Position numbers and translations under genes: made by a program
Notes under the pieces: model-generated
What the model was told of the DNA's origin: nothing
What the model saw: the letters and a program-made list of their open reading frames with translations, nothing else
Databases searched by the model: none
In this document: in pieces, positions 18,573-28,301 of the stretch
Numbering within the stretch: position 1 is the stretch's first letter
Layout of the letters: each line of letters starts with the position of its first letter
Assembly: GCF_900637515.1 (NCBI RefSeq)
Contig: NZ_LR134375.1
Location: forward strand, 1,137,952 to 1,201,951
Length of the DNA: 64,000 nt
Reading direction: 5' to 3'
Origin: Veillonella dispar
GTDB lineage: Bacteria; Bacillota; Negativicutes; Veillonellales; Veillonellaceae

Positions 18573-19347
18573 CGTTTTTCCTACCAATTAATTGTTCAAC
18601 TGCTGCACGAACTCGTTCAGGATCCACTGTAGTATTGCAACATGGTCCATTAGGTCTTTCATTTAAAACACCAATGACAGGTATAGGAAATACATCGGCC
18701 ATACCACTTGCTAAATCACGTTCACAAGCAATGGCTACAATAGCCTTAGGCCTTGCTTCTTTTACCTTCATTCGCGCTAATGTACCACCTGTAACAACTA
18801 TAAATTGACAACCATAATCTTTGGCAACTTGTAATAAACTTCCAACCTGGCATCTACCACACTGCTTACAATTATATACATCATGTGTAACCTTATGAAC
18901 ACAAGAGCTTTCCTGTAAACAATGCGGTGTTAATAACAATATGCGTTTTGGATCAACCGTATACATATCTAGCATCACGAGATGATTAATCAAATCTATC
19001 ATAGACTGACGAAGCTGATCCTTAGTAACCCCTCTCACTTTACCAATCAATAAGGATAATGGAAATAATCCATATATAAACTGATTGGCTAGCCTTAAAA
19101 CAATAGGATGTAACCGTATTATACCGAAACTAGCAATAATCAAGGATAAACACAATAACCATATAGCACCAATACATACAGAAAAAACAACTGTAATAAT
19201 TATGGGGGCAATAGGATGTAATTGTGTAAGCCCAGGTTCTAACACATACATTAGAAAACCTAGTACCGCTGTAAGCAAAGCACATGTAATTGTTGATAAT
19301 ATAAGGTATAACGGATACTTTTCGTACTGCTTACATTGAGTCTCCAA
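18565..19347 (-). CDS. DUF116 membrane protein with a cysteine cluster
   Basis: A 260-residue DUF116 protein. Two hydrophobic segments occupy roughly residues 12-36 and 47-72. The cytoplasmic-looking remainder is cysteine-rich: HCLQESSC, then CKQCGRC near residues 157-163, then IACERDL and NGPCCNTT. Such spacing suggests an iron-sulphur cluster or zinc site, but no biochemical role is known to me. It overlaps fmt at its start and rsmB at its end, so it is cotranslated with translation genes. It recurs in this position in some other Firmicutes, from general knowledge. Confidence 0.8.
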   Translation of the reverse strand: METQCKQYEKYPLYLILSTITCALLTAVLGFLMYVLEPGLTQLHPIAPIIITVVFSVCIGAIWLLCLSLIIASFGIIRLHPIVLRLANQFIYGLFPLSLLIGKVRGVTKDQLRQSMIDLINHLVMLDMYTVDPKRILLLTPHCLQESSCVHKVTHDVYNCKQCGRCQVGSLLQVAKDYGCQFIVVTGGTLARMKVKEARPKAIVAIACERDLASGMADVFPIPVIGVLNERPNGPCCNTTVDPERVRAAVEQLIGRKNDD

Positions 19348-20341
19348 AAACGATACCTTCCTTTATCTGATGTCCATTAATAAAATCGGTAGCAGAAATA
19401 CGCTTTTTATTTTCCGGTTGTACTTCTGTTAATAGAAGTATATTTCCATCACCACAAAATACACCTAACCCGGCTGTTTTAGATACGATTGTACCAGGAA
19501 CAGTTGTGGCTGAAATAGCAATTGGTACATGTTTACCATGAACATCTATCAAACAGTGAGTCGTATCACTGGGAACCACTTCTCCAGACCATACTTTTAA
19601 ACGTTTTCCATCGAGATATGTATAACATCCAGGAGTTGGATTAAGTCCTCTAATGAGATTTACAATTTCATTAGCAGGCTTAGACCAATCAATGTGTCCC
19701 ATTTCTTTTGTAATTTTGGCAGTGTGTGTAGCCATTGTATCATCTTGTGGAATTGCCACAATTTCCCCATTAACCCAACGAGTTAATACGGGAACAATCG
19801 TTTCGCCACCAAGTACAGCCATACGTTCAAATAATTGCCCTGTCGTTTCACCAGGTAAGATATCGGTTTCCACGATATCGATAATGTCACCAGTATCAAG
19901 ACCATCATCCATATGCATAATGGTAACACCTGTTTTAGTATCCCCATTTAAAATGGCATAATGAATCGGCGCAGCCCCTCTATACTTAGGTAAAATAGAT
20001 GCATGGACGTTAATACATCCATATTGAGGTAAGCGAATAAGCCATGGCGGTAAGATTTTACCGTACGCAATAACCACTACTACATCAGGTTGTAACGCTT
20101 CAAGTTCCGCTTGTACTTGTTCATCACGTAAGGTGACAGGTTGGAACACAGGTAAATTATGTTTCAGCGCTGCTACTTTTACAGGTGGCATTTGAACTTG
20201 TTTACCGCGACCTTTTTGTTTATCAGGCTGGCAGTATACACCAACTATAGAGTGTCCAGCCTTAATTAATGCTTCTAAAGTAGGAACGGAAAAGTCTGGT
20301 GTCCCCATAAATACGACGCGCAATTGTTTTTGATTAGACAA
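19331..20341 (-). CDS. fmt: methionyl-tRNA formyltransferase
   Basis: A 336-residue enzyme that formylates initiator Met-tRNA with 10-formyl-THF. The N-terminal formyltransferase fold shows VFMGTPDFSVP, the catalytic region NVHASILPKYRGAAPIHYAI near residues 112-131 and the MDDGLDTGDI motif near 147. The C-terminal OB-like tRNA-binding domain follows. It overlaps def by 8 bases in the usual def-fmt pair. Confidence 0.97.
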   Translation of the reverse strand: MSNQKQLRVVFMGTPDFSVPTLEALIKAGHSIVGVYCQPDKQKGRGKQVQMPPVKVAALKHNLPVFQPVTLRDEQVQAELEALQPDVVVVIAYGKILPPWLIRLPQYGCINVHASILPKYRGAAPIHYAILNGDTKTGVTIMHMDDGLDTGDIIDIVETDILPGETTGQLFERMAVLGGETIVPVLTRWVNGEIVAIPQDDTMATHTAKITKEMGHIDWSKPANEIVNLIRGLNPTPGCYTYLDGKRLKVWSGEVVPSDTTHCLIDVHGKHVPIAISATTVPGTIVSKTAGLGVFCGDGNILLLTEVQPENKKRISATDFINGHQIKEGIVFGDSM

Positions 20342-20822
20342 TTTCTTTCTCCTCAGGATGATCCGTAATCAATCGTAAGTTAGTTGCTTTTTCAATAAAC
20401 AAATGCCCTTCTAAATGGTCAATTTCATGTTGAAAAATACGCGCCAAGAATCCTTCAGCTTTAATTGTTACCTTTTTATTATGAGGGTCAATTCCTTTAA
20501 CTGTGATTTTATCGAATCTTTCAACATCACCAAAATAACCAGGTACACTCAAACATCCTTCTGGTCCCACTTGGGAGCCTTCAGCATGAGTGATTTCAGG
20601 ATTAATTAAGGCAATGAGACCACTACCAGCATGATCATCTACGACGATAATTCGTTTAGATACAGCTACTTGAGGTGCAGCCAGTCCAACACCTTCGGTT
20701 TCATACATTGTTTCAGCCATATCATCGATAAGGGCTCTAAGTTTTTTATTAACATGTTCTACAGGTTCCGCAATTTGTTTTAAAACGGGATGACCTGCTT
20801 TCACAACGTCTAATACTGCCAT
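20334..20822 (-). CDS. def: peptide deformylase
   Basis: A 162-residue metallo-deformylase that removes the formyl group from nascent peptides. All three motifs are intact: GVGLAAPQV, EGCLSVPG and QHEIDHLEG, supplying the Cys and two His metal ligands and the catalytic Glu. Length fits the short (type 1) form. It pairs with fmt downstream and follows priA by 13 bases, a widely conserved order. Confidence 0.97.
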   Translation of the reverse strand: MAVLDVVKAGHPVLKQIAEPVEHVNKKLRALIDDMAETMYETEGVGLAAPQVAVSKRIIVVDDHAGSGLIALINPEITHAEGSQVGPEGCLSVPGYFGDVERFDKITVKGIDPHNKKVTIKAEGFLARIFQHEIDHLEGHLFIEKATNLRLITDHPEEKEIV

Positions 20823-20835
20823 TTATACTCCTATA

Positions 20836-23019
20836 CTAAACTGGATCTACATCAATCAAAAGTCCTTCTTGTGTAAAGATCCATGAATTATATATATATT
20901 CTTTTAAATTTGATAAATCGGTACCGCGAATCATAATCGCTAAACGATACATGTCTCGTACCTTTTTAATACTCGCTTCATAAGGTCCATTGATGAGAAT
21001 ATCGCTATCACCTTTATGAGTCTCTAAATCGCTTACAATGCGATTAGCAATGGTCTCCAAGGTGTCCATATTCTGATGACGCACTACCATATGTATCATC
21101 TCTCTAAATGGAGGATATCCTAAGGCTTTACGATTTTGGATTTCTTCATTGTAAAAGCCTACATAATCATGAGCCTTACTCTTTATTATAGCATAATTTA
21201 AAGGATTATATGTTTGTATAACTACACTGCCCGTTTTATCACCTCGACCAGCCCTACCAGAAGTCTGGGTGAGCAGATCAAAAGTTCGTTCAGATGCAGT
21301 ATATACAGGAATATTTAAAACGGAATCAGCCGTTAAAATACCAACAGCTGTTACATCTTTAAAGTCATGCCCTTTTGATACCATTTGAGTTCCCAATAAA
21401 ATATCATATTTATGGGCCCCAAAATCATGTAAAATATCTTCTGCTAATTGCTTATTCTTTGTCACATCTTGATCAAGTCGAGCAATACGTGCAGATTTAA
21501 AGTGCTGTCGTAATTCTTCTTCAACCTTTTGTGTGCCTGAGCCAAAGAACTTAATACGTTTGCTATGACATTTTGGGCATACTGTAGGAATTGGTTCATG
21601 ATGTTCACAATAATGACAACGCAATTCCTCACCAGCTTGATGATACACCATTGCCACATCACAATGTGGACACATAATGGTTTCTCCACAGTCTCTACAC
21701 ATAACAAATGTATTGTAACCACGTCTATTTAAAAGAATAATCATTTGATTATGTTCGTTCAATGTTTTTTGAATCAAGCTACTCATAGCATCAGAAAAAA
21801 CAGAATAGTTGCCATGAAGAATTTCTTCCTTCATATCAACAATCGTTACCTTTGGCATGGGTTGTTCAAAAATTCGATGAGGCAACTCTAGCAAATGATA
21901 CTCCCCTTGCTTAGCTTTATAATAAGAAGTAACAGCTGGTGTAGCGGAACCTAATATGACAGGACAACCATGTGCTTCTCCACGCCATAAGGCAACGTTA
22001 CGGGCATGATAACGAACCATATCCTCTTGCTTATAAGATGTATCGTGTTCTTCATCGACTACGATAAGACCAATATCCTCTGCTGGAGCAAAAACTGCTG
22101 ATCGGGCACCAATAATAATATGACTATCCTTGCGACGTAAACGCTCCCAGTTATTATTACGTTGTTGGACCGTCAATTTACTATGAAATACTACAACTTC
22201 ATCACCAAAGGTTTCTACAAAGCGCCGTACAATTTGATCTGTCAAAATAATTTCTGGAACCAGTATAATAGCGGTCTTATCTTGACTTATACAGCGGGCT
22301 GTGGCTTTTAAATACAGTTGCGTTTTCCCACTACCTGTTACACCATGCAATAAAAAGGTTTTATGTTGATGTGAATTCATCGCCTCTTGAATAGGCTTAT
22401 ATACCGCTTGTTGTGCATCAGTTAATGGTATATTAACTTCTTCTGTAAACAATTCATCAAAGGTAGTCTTTGTAGCTTTAAATCTAGATTCATTGGTAAT
22501 CCCCTTAGCTTCACTCACTTGTTTAATGACCATACGAGAAAATCCTTTGGCCAATAATAAAGCTTTTGATGCACCACCTACTTCAAGTAAATATTTGGCT
22601 AACTCTCGTTGCTTCTTTTTTCGCTCACTAAATTGTTCTACAGAAAAAGCAGGCGTAACAACAAGCCATTCTTCCTTAGGCGCTTCATAGGATTTAAGGG
22701 TTTTATTAACTGTAAACAAACGCAATGCATCGCCATAAGAGAATAAATAATATTCATTTAAACGACGTGCAGTATCCATCATTTCAGGTGTAAACCACGG
22801 TTCATTGTCTAATACTTGAACAATATTTCGTAATTTAAATTCAGGGGGTTCTATTAATTCTTCATAACCAATTAGAATACCCTCTTCACGACTATTGCCT
22901 AATGGAATAAGTACACGTGTGCCAGGTAAGACATTTCCAAACTTTTCAGGCATTAAGTAGCTTAATGGTTTATGAAGTTGTTTAGCAGGTCTATTAATAA
23001 TAACTTGTGCGACACGCAT
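20836..23019 (-). CDS. priA: primosomal replication restart helicase PriA
   Basis: A 727-residue 3'-5' superfamily 2 helicase that reloads the replisome at stalled forks. Walker A GVTGSGKT lies near residue 227 and the DEEH box near 326. The zinc-binding cluster CRDCGETIMCPHCD, then CHYC and CPKC, sits between the two halves of the helicase. The N-terminal DNA-binding region (QVIINRPAKQLHKPLSYLMP) is complete. The start lies just 25 bases after the metK terminator hairpin. Confidence 0.97.
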   Translation of the reverse strand: MRVAQVIINRPAKQLHKPLSYLMPEKFGNVLPGTRVLIPLGNSREEGILIGYEELIEPPEFKLRNIVQVLDNEPWFTPEMMDTARRLNEYYLFSYGDALRLFTVNKTLKSYEAPKEEWLVVTPAFSVEQFSERKKKQRELAKYLLEVGGASKALLLAKGFSRMVIKQVSEAKGITNESRFKATKTTFDELFTEEVNIPLTDAQQAVYKPIQEAMNSHQHKTFLLHGVTGSGKTQLYLKATARCISQDKTAIILVPEIILTDQIVRRFVETFGDEVVVFHSKLTVQQRNNNWERLRRKDSHIIIGARSAVFAPAEDIGLIVVDEEHDTSYKQEDMVRYHARNVALWRGEAHGCPVILGSATPAVTSYYKAKQGEYHLLELPHRIFEQPMPKVTIVDMKEEILHGNYSVFSDAMSSLIQKTLNEHNQMIILLNRRGYNTFVMCRDCGETIMCPHCDVAMVYHQAGEELRCHYCEHHEPIPTVCPKCHSKRIKFFGSGTQKVEEELRQHFKSARIARLDQDVTKNKQLAEDILHDFGAHKYDILLGTQMVSKGHDFKDVTAVGILTADSVLNIPVYTASERTFDLLTQTSGRAGRGDKTGSVVIQTYNPLNYAIIKSKAHDYVGFYNEEIQNRKALGYPPFREMIHMVVRHQNMDTLETIANRIVSDLETHKGDSDILINGPYEASIKKVRDMYRLAIMIRGTDLSNLKEYIYNSWIFTQEGLLIDVDPV

Positions 23020-23043
23020 ACACTATTTCCTTTCATTTATTAT

Positions 23044-23078
23044 AAAAGGTCTCAGTAGAAATTCTACTAAGACCTTTT
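23044..23078 (-). terminator. Rho-independent terminator after metK
   Basis: A 17-base-pair stem with a single-base loop (23044-23060 with 23062-23078), fully paired in the minus-strand RNA because the one mismatch is a G-U wobble. It is followed by TTTTATAATAA. The TATAAT in that tail (23039-23044) could double as a -10 element for priA, but no good -35 box is visible. Confidence 0.85.
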
Positions 23079-23081
23079 GTA

Positions 23082-24272
23082 TTATAAGCCAGCTTCAGCT
23101 TTTAAAATTGCTGCTTTGTCAGTACGTTCCCAAGGTAAATCTACATCAGTTCTACCGAAGTGACCATATGCTGCAGTTTTGCGATAATGAGGTTTTAACA
23201 AATCAAGCATTTCAATAATACCTGCTGGACGAAGGTCGAAATGTTTCTTAACGAGTTCTTGAATTTTAGTTTCCTCAATATGACCTGTACCAAAAGTATC
23301 AACTAAGATAGATACAGGATGAGCAACGCCGATTGCGTAAGCAACTTGTACTTCACATTTATCAGCAAGACCTGCTGCAACAACGTTTTTAGCTACATAA
23401 CGAGCAGCATATGCTGCAGAGCGGTCTACCTTAGATGGATCTTTACCAGAGAAAGCACCGCCGCCATGACGAGCCATACCGCCATAAGTATCTACGATGA
23501 TTTTACGGCCAGTCAAACCAGCATCACCATGAGGGCCACCGATTACGAAACGGCCAGTTGGGTTGATGAAGTATTTTGTATTTTCATCAACAAATTCAGC
23601 AGGCAACGCTGCGTCGATAACAAAGCGTTTCAAATCTGCTTTAATTTGTTCTTGAGTTACTTCAGGGCTATGTTGCGTAGAAATAACGATTGTATCAATA
23701 CGTTTTGGTTTACCATCAACATATTCAACAGTAACTTGAGTTTTACCATCTGGACGAAGGTATGTCAAAGTACCGTCTTTACGAACTTCTGTAAGACGAC
23801 GGGATAAACGATGAGCCAAAGAAATAGGCATTGGCATAAGTTCAGGTGTTTCATTAGATGCATAACCAAACATCATACCTTGGTCACCAGCACCAATTTT
23901 ATCTAGTGCTTCACCATTACCATCTTTAGATTCAAGAGCTTCATCTACGCCCATAGCGATATCAGCAGATTGTTCATCGATAGAAACTAATACACCACAA
24001 GTATCGCAGTCAAAACCAAATTTAGCACGTGTATAGCCGATATCTCGAACAGTATCACGTACGATGCGAGGAATATCCACATAAGTATTTGTAGAGATTT
24101 CACCTACTACATGAACTAGACCCGTAGTAACTAAAGTTTCACAAGCTACACGAGCAGTTGGATCTTTTTCAATAATCGCATCCAAAACAGCATCAGAAAT
24201 TTGGTCAGCTATTTTATCTGGATGGCCTTCAGTAACAGATTCAGAAGTAAAAAACATATGTTTTTCAGCCAT
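23082..24272 (-). CDS. metK: S-adenosylmethionine synthetase
   Basis: A 396-residue MAT enzyme that makes SAM from methionine and ATP. Signature motifs [12 protein letters not shown] near residues 114-125 and [16 protein letters not shown] near 254-269 are intact, and the N-terminal [12 protein letters not shown] is present. An AGGAGG ribosome binding site precedes the ATG. Expression should be controlled by the SAM-I riboswitch immediately upstream, shutting off at high SAM. It is a single-gene unit ending in its own terminator. Confidence 0.98.
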   Translation of the reverse strand: MAEKHMFFTSESVTEGHPDKIADQISDAVLDAIIEKDPTARVACETLVTTGLVHVVGEISTNTYVDIPRIVRDTVRDIGYTRAKFGFDCDTCGVLVSIDEQSADIAMGVDEALESKDGNGEALDKIGAGDQGMMFGYASNETPELMPMPISLAHRLSRRLTEVRKDGTLTYLRPDGKTQVTVEYVDGKPKRIDTIVISTQHSPEVTQEQIKADLKRFVIDAALPAEFVDENTKYFINPTGRFVIGGPHGDAGLTGRKIIVDTYGGMARHGGGAFSGKDPSKVDRSAAYAARYVAKNVVAAGLADKCEVQVAYAIGVAHPVSILVDTFGTGHIEETKIQELVKKHFDLRPAGIIEMLDLLKPHYRKTAAYGHFGRTDVDLPWERTDKAAILKAEAGL

Positions 24273-24287
24273 TTTATCCTCCTAATA

Positions 24288-24424
24288 CGAAAAAAAGCCT
24301 CTCATGTACTCATGAGAGACCCTCCCATCTAACGACATTTGTCATAGGAATTAGCACCTTTTCCTCTTGGAATGGTTGCTGTAGCTTCACAGGGCCTATC
24401 CCTCCACTACTCTTGATGAGTTAC
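24288..24424 (-). promoter_or_regulatory. SAM-I (S-box) riboswitch controlling metK
   Basis: The minus strand carries the S-box consensus: ATCAAGAG, then GTGGAGGGA, GGCCCTGTGAAGC, CAGCAACC and GGTGCTAATTCC. The closing P1 strand GATGGGAG follows. Downstream is a terminator hairpin, CTCTCATG/CATGAGAG (24299-24318), with a seven-base T-run. SAM binding would favour the terminator. Aptamer and expression platform are both complete. Confidence 0.95.
24290..24318 (-). terminator. riboswitch-controlled terminator in the metK leader
   Basis: CATGAGAG (24311-24318) pairs with CTCTCATG (24299-24306) around a four-base loop, with TTTTTTT after it on the minus strand. It is the expression platform of the S-box element, just 18 bases from the metK ATG. 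Confidence 0.88.
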
Positions 24425-24430
24425 AGAAAT

Positions 24431-24459
24431 ATTATAGTGTATTTGCATTGATAAAGCAA
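24431..24459 (-). promoter_or_regulatory. promoter of the metK leader
   Basis: TTGCTT (24454-24459) and a perfect TATAAT (24431-24436) are 17 bases apart on the minus strand, between the sulP stop and the S-box aptamer. Confidence 0.8.
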
Positions 24460-24466
24460 GTCATTA

Positions 24467-26131
24467 TTATATTTCTTTCGCCTCTAGTAAAGCCAAATCG
24501 TGTTCAGCTTTGTGAAGAGCACTATCAAATTTTCGATACATGTGATGGCGACCAAGAATATCTAAAAAATCAGACTTATACATTTCGCGACGTATATCAT
24601 AACTTACATCACTTAGTAATACCTCGATACCTCTCTTTTGGAGTTCTTCAATGATACTACGTAATATACGTAAGCCCGTTAAATCTACAAATGGTACTTT
24701 CACAAAACGAATTATCAAATATTTAGGATCTTTATGAATCGAATTTAATGCCCGATCAAAAGCACTTATAGCACCAAAAAATAACGGCCCTTCTACTGTA
24801 TATACCATGATATCAGGGTGTATTGTGATTTCATGTTTAATCTGCTCAGATAATTCAGCACAACTTGCTTCGTGCACGTCAATAGTATTAACCATTTTAC
24901 GCATGAATTGTAATACAGCCAGTACTACACCTACGTTTACGGCTACAACCAAATCTGTGAAAATGGTTAAAAAGAATGTGAGAAGCAAAATAACTTGATC
25001 TGGTCGTGGCGCTAAAATAAGCATGCGAACAAATCGCGGCGCATCACTCATATTATAGGCAACAACAAAAAGAATGGCAGCCATTGATGCTAACGGAATA
25101 TAAACAGCATAAGGCGCTAAAAATAACAAAATAATGCATAGTGTTATGGCATGAATGATACCAGCTAATGGAGAATTACCACCTTGGCGAATATTGGTAG
25201 CAGTACGCGCAATCGCTCCTGTAGATGCAATACCACCAAATAAAGGGGCAAATACATTAGCCAGTCCTTGTCCAAACAACTCAGTATTTGATTCATGCTT
25301 TGTACCACTCATACCATCCGCTACAACTGCAGATAACAAAGATTCTATAGCACCCAGCATAGCAATGGTAAAAGCAGGTCCGATTAAAGTTAATATTTTA
25401 TCAAAGCTTAGAATCGGTATAGAAAATTCTGGTAAACCTTGAGGAATGCCTCCAAAAGCACTACCAATCGTCAATACACTGGGAAATTGATAAACAGCTT
25501 GAATAATCGTAGCTACAACCATGGCCACAATAGGAGCTGGCACTTTTTTGATATACGGAATTTTAGGTAATATCAATAATAAAGCTAAACTTAATACGGC
25601 TATACCTAATGTCGGTAAATCTGAGTTTGGCAAAGATTGAATCATAGCCCACAATTTCTCATGAAAATGAACCATATAAGGTAATTGGGGAAATCCAAAG
25701 AAATACGGCCATTGACCAACCCAAATCGTAACCCCAATACCAGCTGTGAACCCCATAATAACAGGAGCCGGAATAAATCGGATAACTGTACCTAACTTCG
25801 CTACACTCATCAAGATAAGCATAATACCAGCCATCATAGTAGCAATTTGTAAACCTTCGAACCCATAGTTTACAACTATACTACTTAATAGGACGATGAA
25901 AGCCCCTGTAGGACCAGCAATCTGTACAGGTGAACCACCAAATAAGGAAACGAATATACCTGCAATAATAGCAGTATAGATACCCGCTTGCGGCGCAACT
26001 CCACTGGCGATAGCAAAGGCCATGGCTAATGGTAGTGCTACAACTCCTACCACCAAACCAGCAATAATATTATTGCTCCATTTATCTTTGCTTAACGAGC
26101 CATCCAAATAAGCTTTTTGAATAGCAAACAT
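24467..26131 (-). CDS. SulP-family anion transporter with STAS domain
   Basis: A 554-residue SulP (SLC26) permease with about 12-14 membrane segments and a C-terminal STAS domain from about residue 440 (TVEGPLFFGAISAF... VPFVDLTGLRILRSII). The N-terminal signature (NIIAGLVVGVVALPLAMAFA) is clear. Family members carry sulfate, bicarbonate or other anions; the substrate cannot be read from sequence. I start it at ATG 26131 (MFAIQKAYLDG); the longer frame to 26182 begins with TTG and adds residues foreign to the family. Lying next to metK hints at sulfur supply, but there is no shared regulation visible. Confidence 0.88.
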   Translation of the reverse strand: MFAIQKAYLDGSLSKDKWSNNIIAGLVVGVVALPLAMAFAIASGVAPQAGIYTAIIAGIFVSLFGGSPVQIAGPTGAFIVLLSSIVVNYGFEGLQIATMMAGIMLILMSVAKLGTVIRFIPAPVIMGFTAGIGVTIWVGQWPYFFGFPQLPYMVHFHEKLWAMIQSLPNSDLPTLGIAVLSLALLLILPKIPYIKKVPAPIVAMVVATIIQAVYQFPSVLTIGSAFGGIPQGLPEFSIPILSFDKILTLIGPAFTIAMLGAIESLLSAVVADGMSGTKHESNTELFGQGLANVFAPLFGGIASTGAIARTATNIRQGGNSPLAGIIHAITLCIILLFLAPYAVYIPLASMAAILFVVAYNMSDAPRFVRMLILAPRPDQVILLLTFFLTIFTDLVVAVNVGVVLAVLQFMRKMVNTIDVHEASCAELSEQIKHEITIHPDIMVYTVEGPLFFGAISAFDRALNSIHKDPKYLIIRFVKVPFVDLTGLRILRSIIEELQKRGIEVLLSDVSYDIRREMYKSDFLDILGRHHMYRKFDSALHKAEHDLALLEAKEI

Positions 26132-26195
26132 GTAAATAACACTTCTTTCTATGTACAACAAACTACAAAATTTAAGATACAATTATGTATCAGTG

Positions 26196-27389
26196 CTATT
26201 TATTTTTTACTAATTCCACAACTTCTTTCATAATGTTATGTGCTAACTCAGATTTTTTCATATTAGGCATTTCTTTTGGATCTTTATTAGGATATAAGAA
26301 GTAGCCTTCATTTGTATCTACATTAAAACCAGCATTAGACTTACTTACATCATTGGCTACAAGCATATCTAGATTTTTTCTAGCTACCTTATCTTGACCA
26401 TACTCGATTACATGTTCTGTTTCTGCTGCAAACCCAACAAGAATTTGATGTTTCTTTTTAGCACCTAAACCTTGTAGGATATCTGGATTCTTAACAAGTT
26501 CTAATGTCATAGACTCCATTTTTTTGATTTTTTGCTCTGCTTTATGAAGGACTCTAAAGTCAGATACTGCAGCGGCCATAACAACTACATCTACCGTATC
26601 GTATCGAGATTCAACAGCATGTTGCATAGATAAGGCAGAATCAACAGGAACAAAATCTACTCCACTTGGTACAGCTAAAGATGTAGGAGCACTAACTAAA
26701 ATAACATTAGCCCCCATGCGTGCTGCTTGTTCAGCAATGGCGTACCCCATTTTGCCGCTAGAACGATTCCCAATATAACGAACAGGATCGATGTTTTCTT
26801 GCGTACCACCAGCGGTAACAAGTACTGTGGTACCTTCAAGCTCATTAGATTTACACATCTGCGATTCAAGCCATTCTACAATGGCTTCAGGCTCTGGTAA
26901 ACGACCCACACCAGTGATACCACAGGCTAGCCAACCTTCAGCCGGTTCCATAATATGGTACCCCAAAGCCTGTAATCCCTCTAAATTTCGTTGCGTAATG
27001 GGATTATTATACATTTCGGTATTCATAGCCGGACAAAGATATTTTGGCGCCTTAGTAGCCATTATTGTTGTCGTTAGCATATCATCTGCAATACCGGCAT
27101 AAATTTTGCCAATCACATTTGCTGTAGCAGGTACAACCACATATGTATCTGCCCATGTTGCTAGTGCAATATGCTCCACATCCCATTGGTGTACTTGTTC
27201 AAACATGTCGATAGCTACAGGATGTCCACTAATTTCACCAAATGTAAGTGGTGAAGCTATATGAGTGGCGTTTTCAGTCATAACAACCTTTACTTCAGCA
27301 CCCTTTTTACGAAGTCGGCTTACTACTTCAATTGCCTTATACGCTGCAATACCTGCAGATACAGCGACAATGATATGTTTTTCGCGCAT
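26196..27389 (-). CDS. coaBC: bifunctional phosphopantothenoylcysteine decarboxylase/synthetase
   Basis: A 397-residue fusion for coenzyme A synthesis. The N-terminal CoaC half is a flavoprotein with the PASANT-equivalent PATANVIGK near residue 85, the substrate-binding PAMNTEMY near 117 and a GITGVGRL loop near 157. The C-terminal CoaB half begins near residue 185 with TVLVTAGGTQENIDPVRYIGN and binds CTP. It works upstream of CoaD, also encoded here (31829-32320). It lies downstream of rpoZ, the usual gmk-rpoZ-coaBC order. Confidence 0.96.
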   Translation of the reverse strand: MREKHIIVAVSAGIAAYKAIEVVSRLRKKGAEVKVVMTENATHIASPLTFGEISGHPVAIDMFEQVHQWDVEHIALATWADTYVVVPATANVIGKIYAGIADDMLTTTIMATKAPKYLCPAMNTEMYNNPITQRNLEGLQALGYHIMEPAEGWLACGITGVGRLPEPEAIVEWLESQMCKSNELEGTTVLVTAGGTQENIDPVRYIGNRSSGKMGYAIAEQAARMGANVILVSAPTSLAVPSGVDFVPVDSALSMQHAVESRYDTVDVVVMAAAVSDFRVLHKAEQKIKKMESMTLELVKNPDILQGLGAKKKHQILVGFAAETEHVIEYGQDKVARKNLDMLVANDVSKSNAGFNVDTNEGYFLYPNKDPKEMPNMKKSELAHNIMKEVVELVKNK

Positions 27390-27443
27390 GTTCTTCTCCT
27401 TTTAAAAATTCCTTGTATCAAGGATACAAGGAATTGATTAATC

Positions 27444-27659
27444 TTATTTAATGCCTTCTTTTGTGCGTTTATAAGTCACTTCACCTTCGGCAATTTCATA
27501 GAATGCCAAGGATACAGGCTTGTCAGTTGCATGTGTAGATTCAGCTAAGCATTGTTCGCCATCTGTTAATTCACGAGCCCGTTTAGCTGCCAATGTTACC
27601 AAAGTATATTTGCTATCAACTTGACTTTCCAATTTTTTCAATGGAGGTTTTACCATCAT
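27444..27659 (-). CDS. rpoZ: RNA polymerase omega subunit
   Basis: A 71-residue omega subunit that stabilises the beta' subunit. The conserved block SKYTLVTLAAKRARELTDG is followed by KPVSLAFYEIAEGEVTY. The open frame extends to 27791 inside gmk, but AAGGAG lies eight bases before the ATG at 27659, and the upstream residues are out-of-frame gmk. It begins 5 bases after the gmk stop. Confidence 0.92.
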   Translation of the reverse strand: MMVKPPLKKLESQVDSKYTLVTLAAKRARELTDGEQCLAESTHATDKPVSLAFYEIAEGEVTYKRTKEGIK

Positions 27660-27663
27660 ACTA

Positions 27664-28293
27664 TCACTTCTCCTTAGACTCTTGATACTGTTTATAAATA
27701 AATTGAATTTGCTCTTTATTACGACTAATCTTACAGGATTCTGCCCGTAAAATAGAAGCAACCTTCTCTGATGCCTCTCCGAGATCATCATTTACAACTA
27801 TATAGTCATATCTATGAGCTAATGCCAATTCAGAACAAGCTAATGACAGCCGTTTATCAATAACTTCTTTCGCATCTGTACCGCGGTTATGTAAACGTTC
27901 AGATAACTCAGTTAAAGACGGTGGCACTATATAAATAAATACAGCATCACTAAAACGTTCTTTTACTTGCATAGCACCTTGAATATCAATTTCTAACAGT
28001 ACACTTTTACCTTCATCTAATAAATCCATTACATGTTGCTTCGGTGTACCGTAGTAATTATCATATACTTTTGCATATTCTAAAAATGCATCTTCACTTA
28101 ATAGAGATTCAAACTCTTCTTTTGAGCGAAAGAAATAATTGACCCCTTCCACTTCACCAACACGTGGTGCCCGTGTTGTCATAGAAACGGAATAAACTAG
28201 ATTAGGCATTTCTTTTCGAATATTCGCACAAATCGTACCTTTACCTGCGCCAGATGGCCCGGATATAACGATTAATAATCCTCTGTCTGACAT
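27664..28293 (-). CDS. gmk: guanylate kinase
   Basis: A 209-residue GMP kinase. P-loop GPSGAGKGT is at residues 11-19, and the GMP-binding SMTTRAPRVGEVEGVNYFF is near 36-54. Length is standard. It lies between remA and rpoZ in the conserved yicC-remA-gmk-rpoZ-coaBC series of Firmicutes. Confidence 0.97.
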   Translation of the reverse strand: MSDRGLLIVISGPSGAGKGTICANIRKEMPNLVYSVSMTTRAPRVGEVEGVNYFFRSKEEFESLLSEDAFLEYAKVYDNYYGTPKQHVMDLLDEGKSVLLEIDIQGAMQVKERFSDAVFIYIVPPSLTELSERLHNRGTDAKEVIDKRLSLACSELALAHRYDYIVVNDDLGEASEKVASILRAESCKISRNKEQIQFIYKQYQESKEK

Positions 28294-28301
28294 ATGTACT
28301 C

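Noticed and set aside
26132-26182. Seventeen extra N-terminal codons for the SulP transporter
   Set aside because: Starts with TTG, adds a non-family segment, and the ATG at 26131 begins a normal SulP N-terminus.
27660-27791. N-terminal extension of the omega subunit into gmk
   Set aside because: It is gmk sequence read in another frame; a clear AAGGAG precedes the ATG at 27659.
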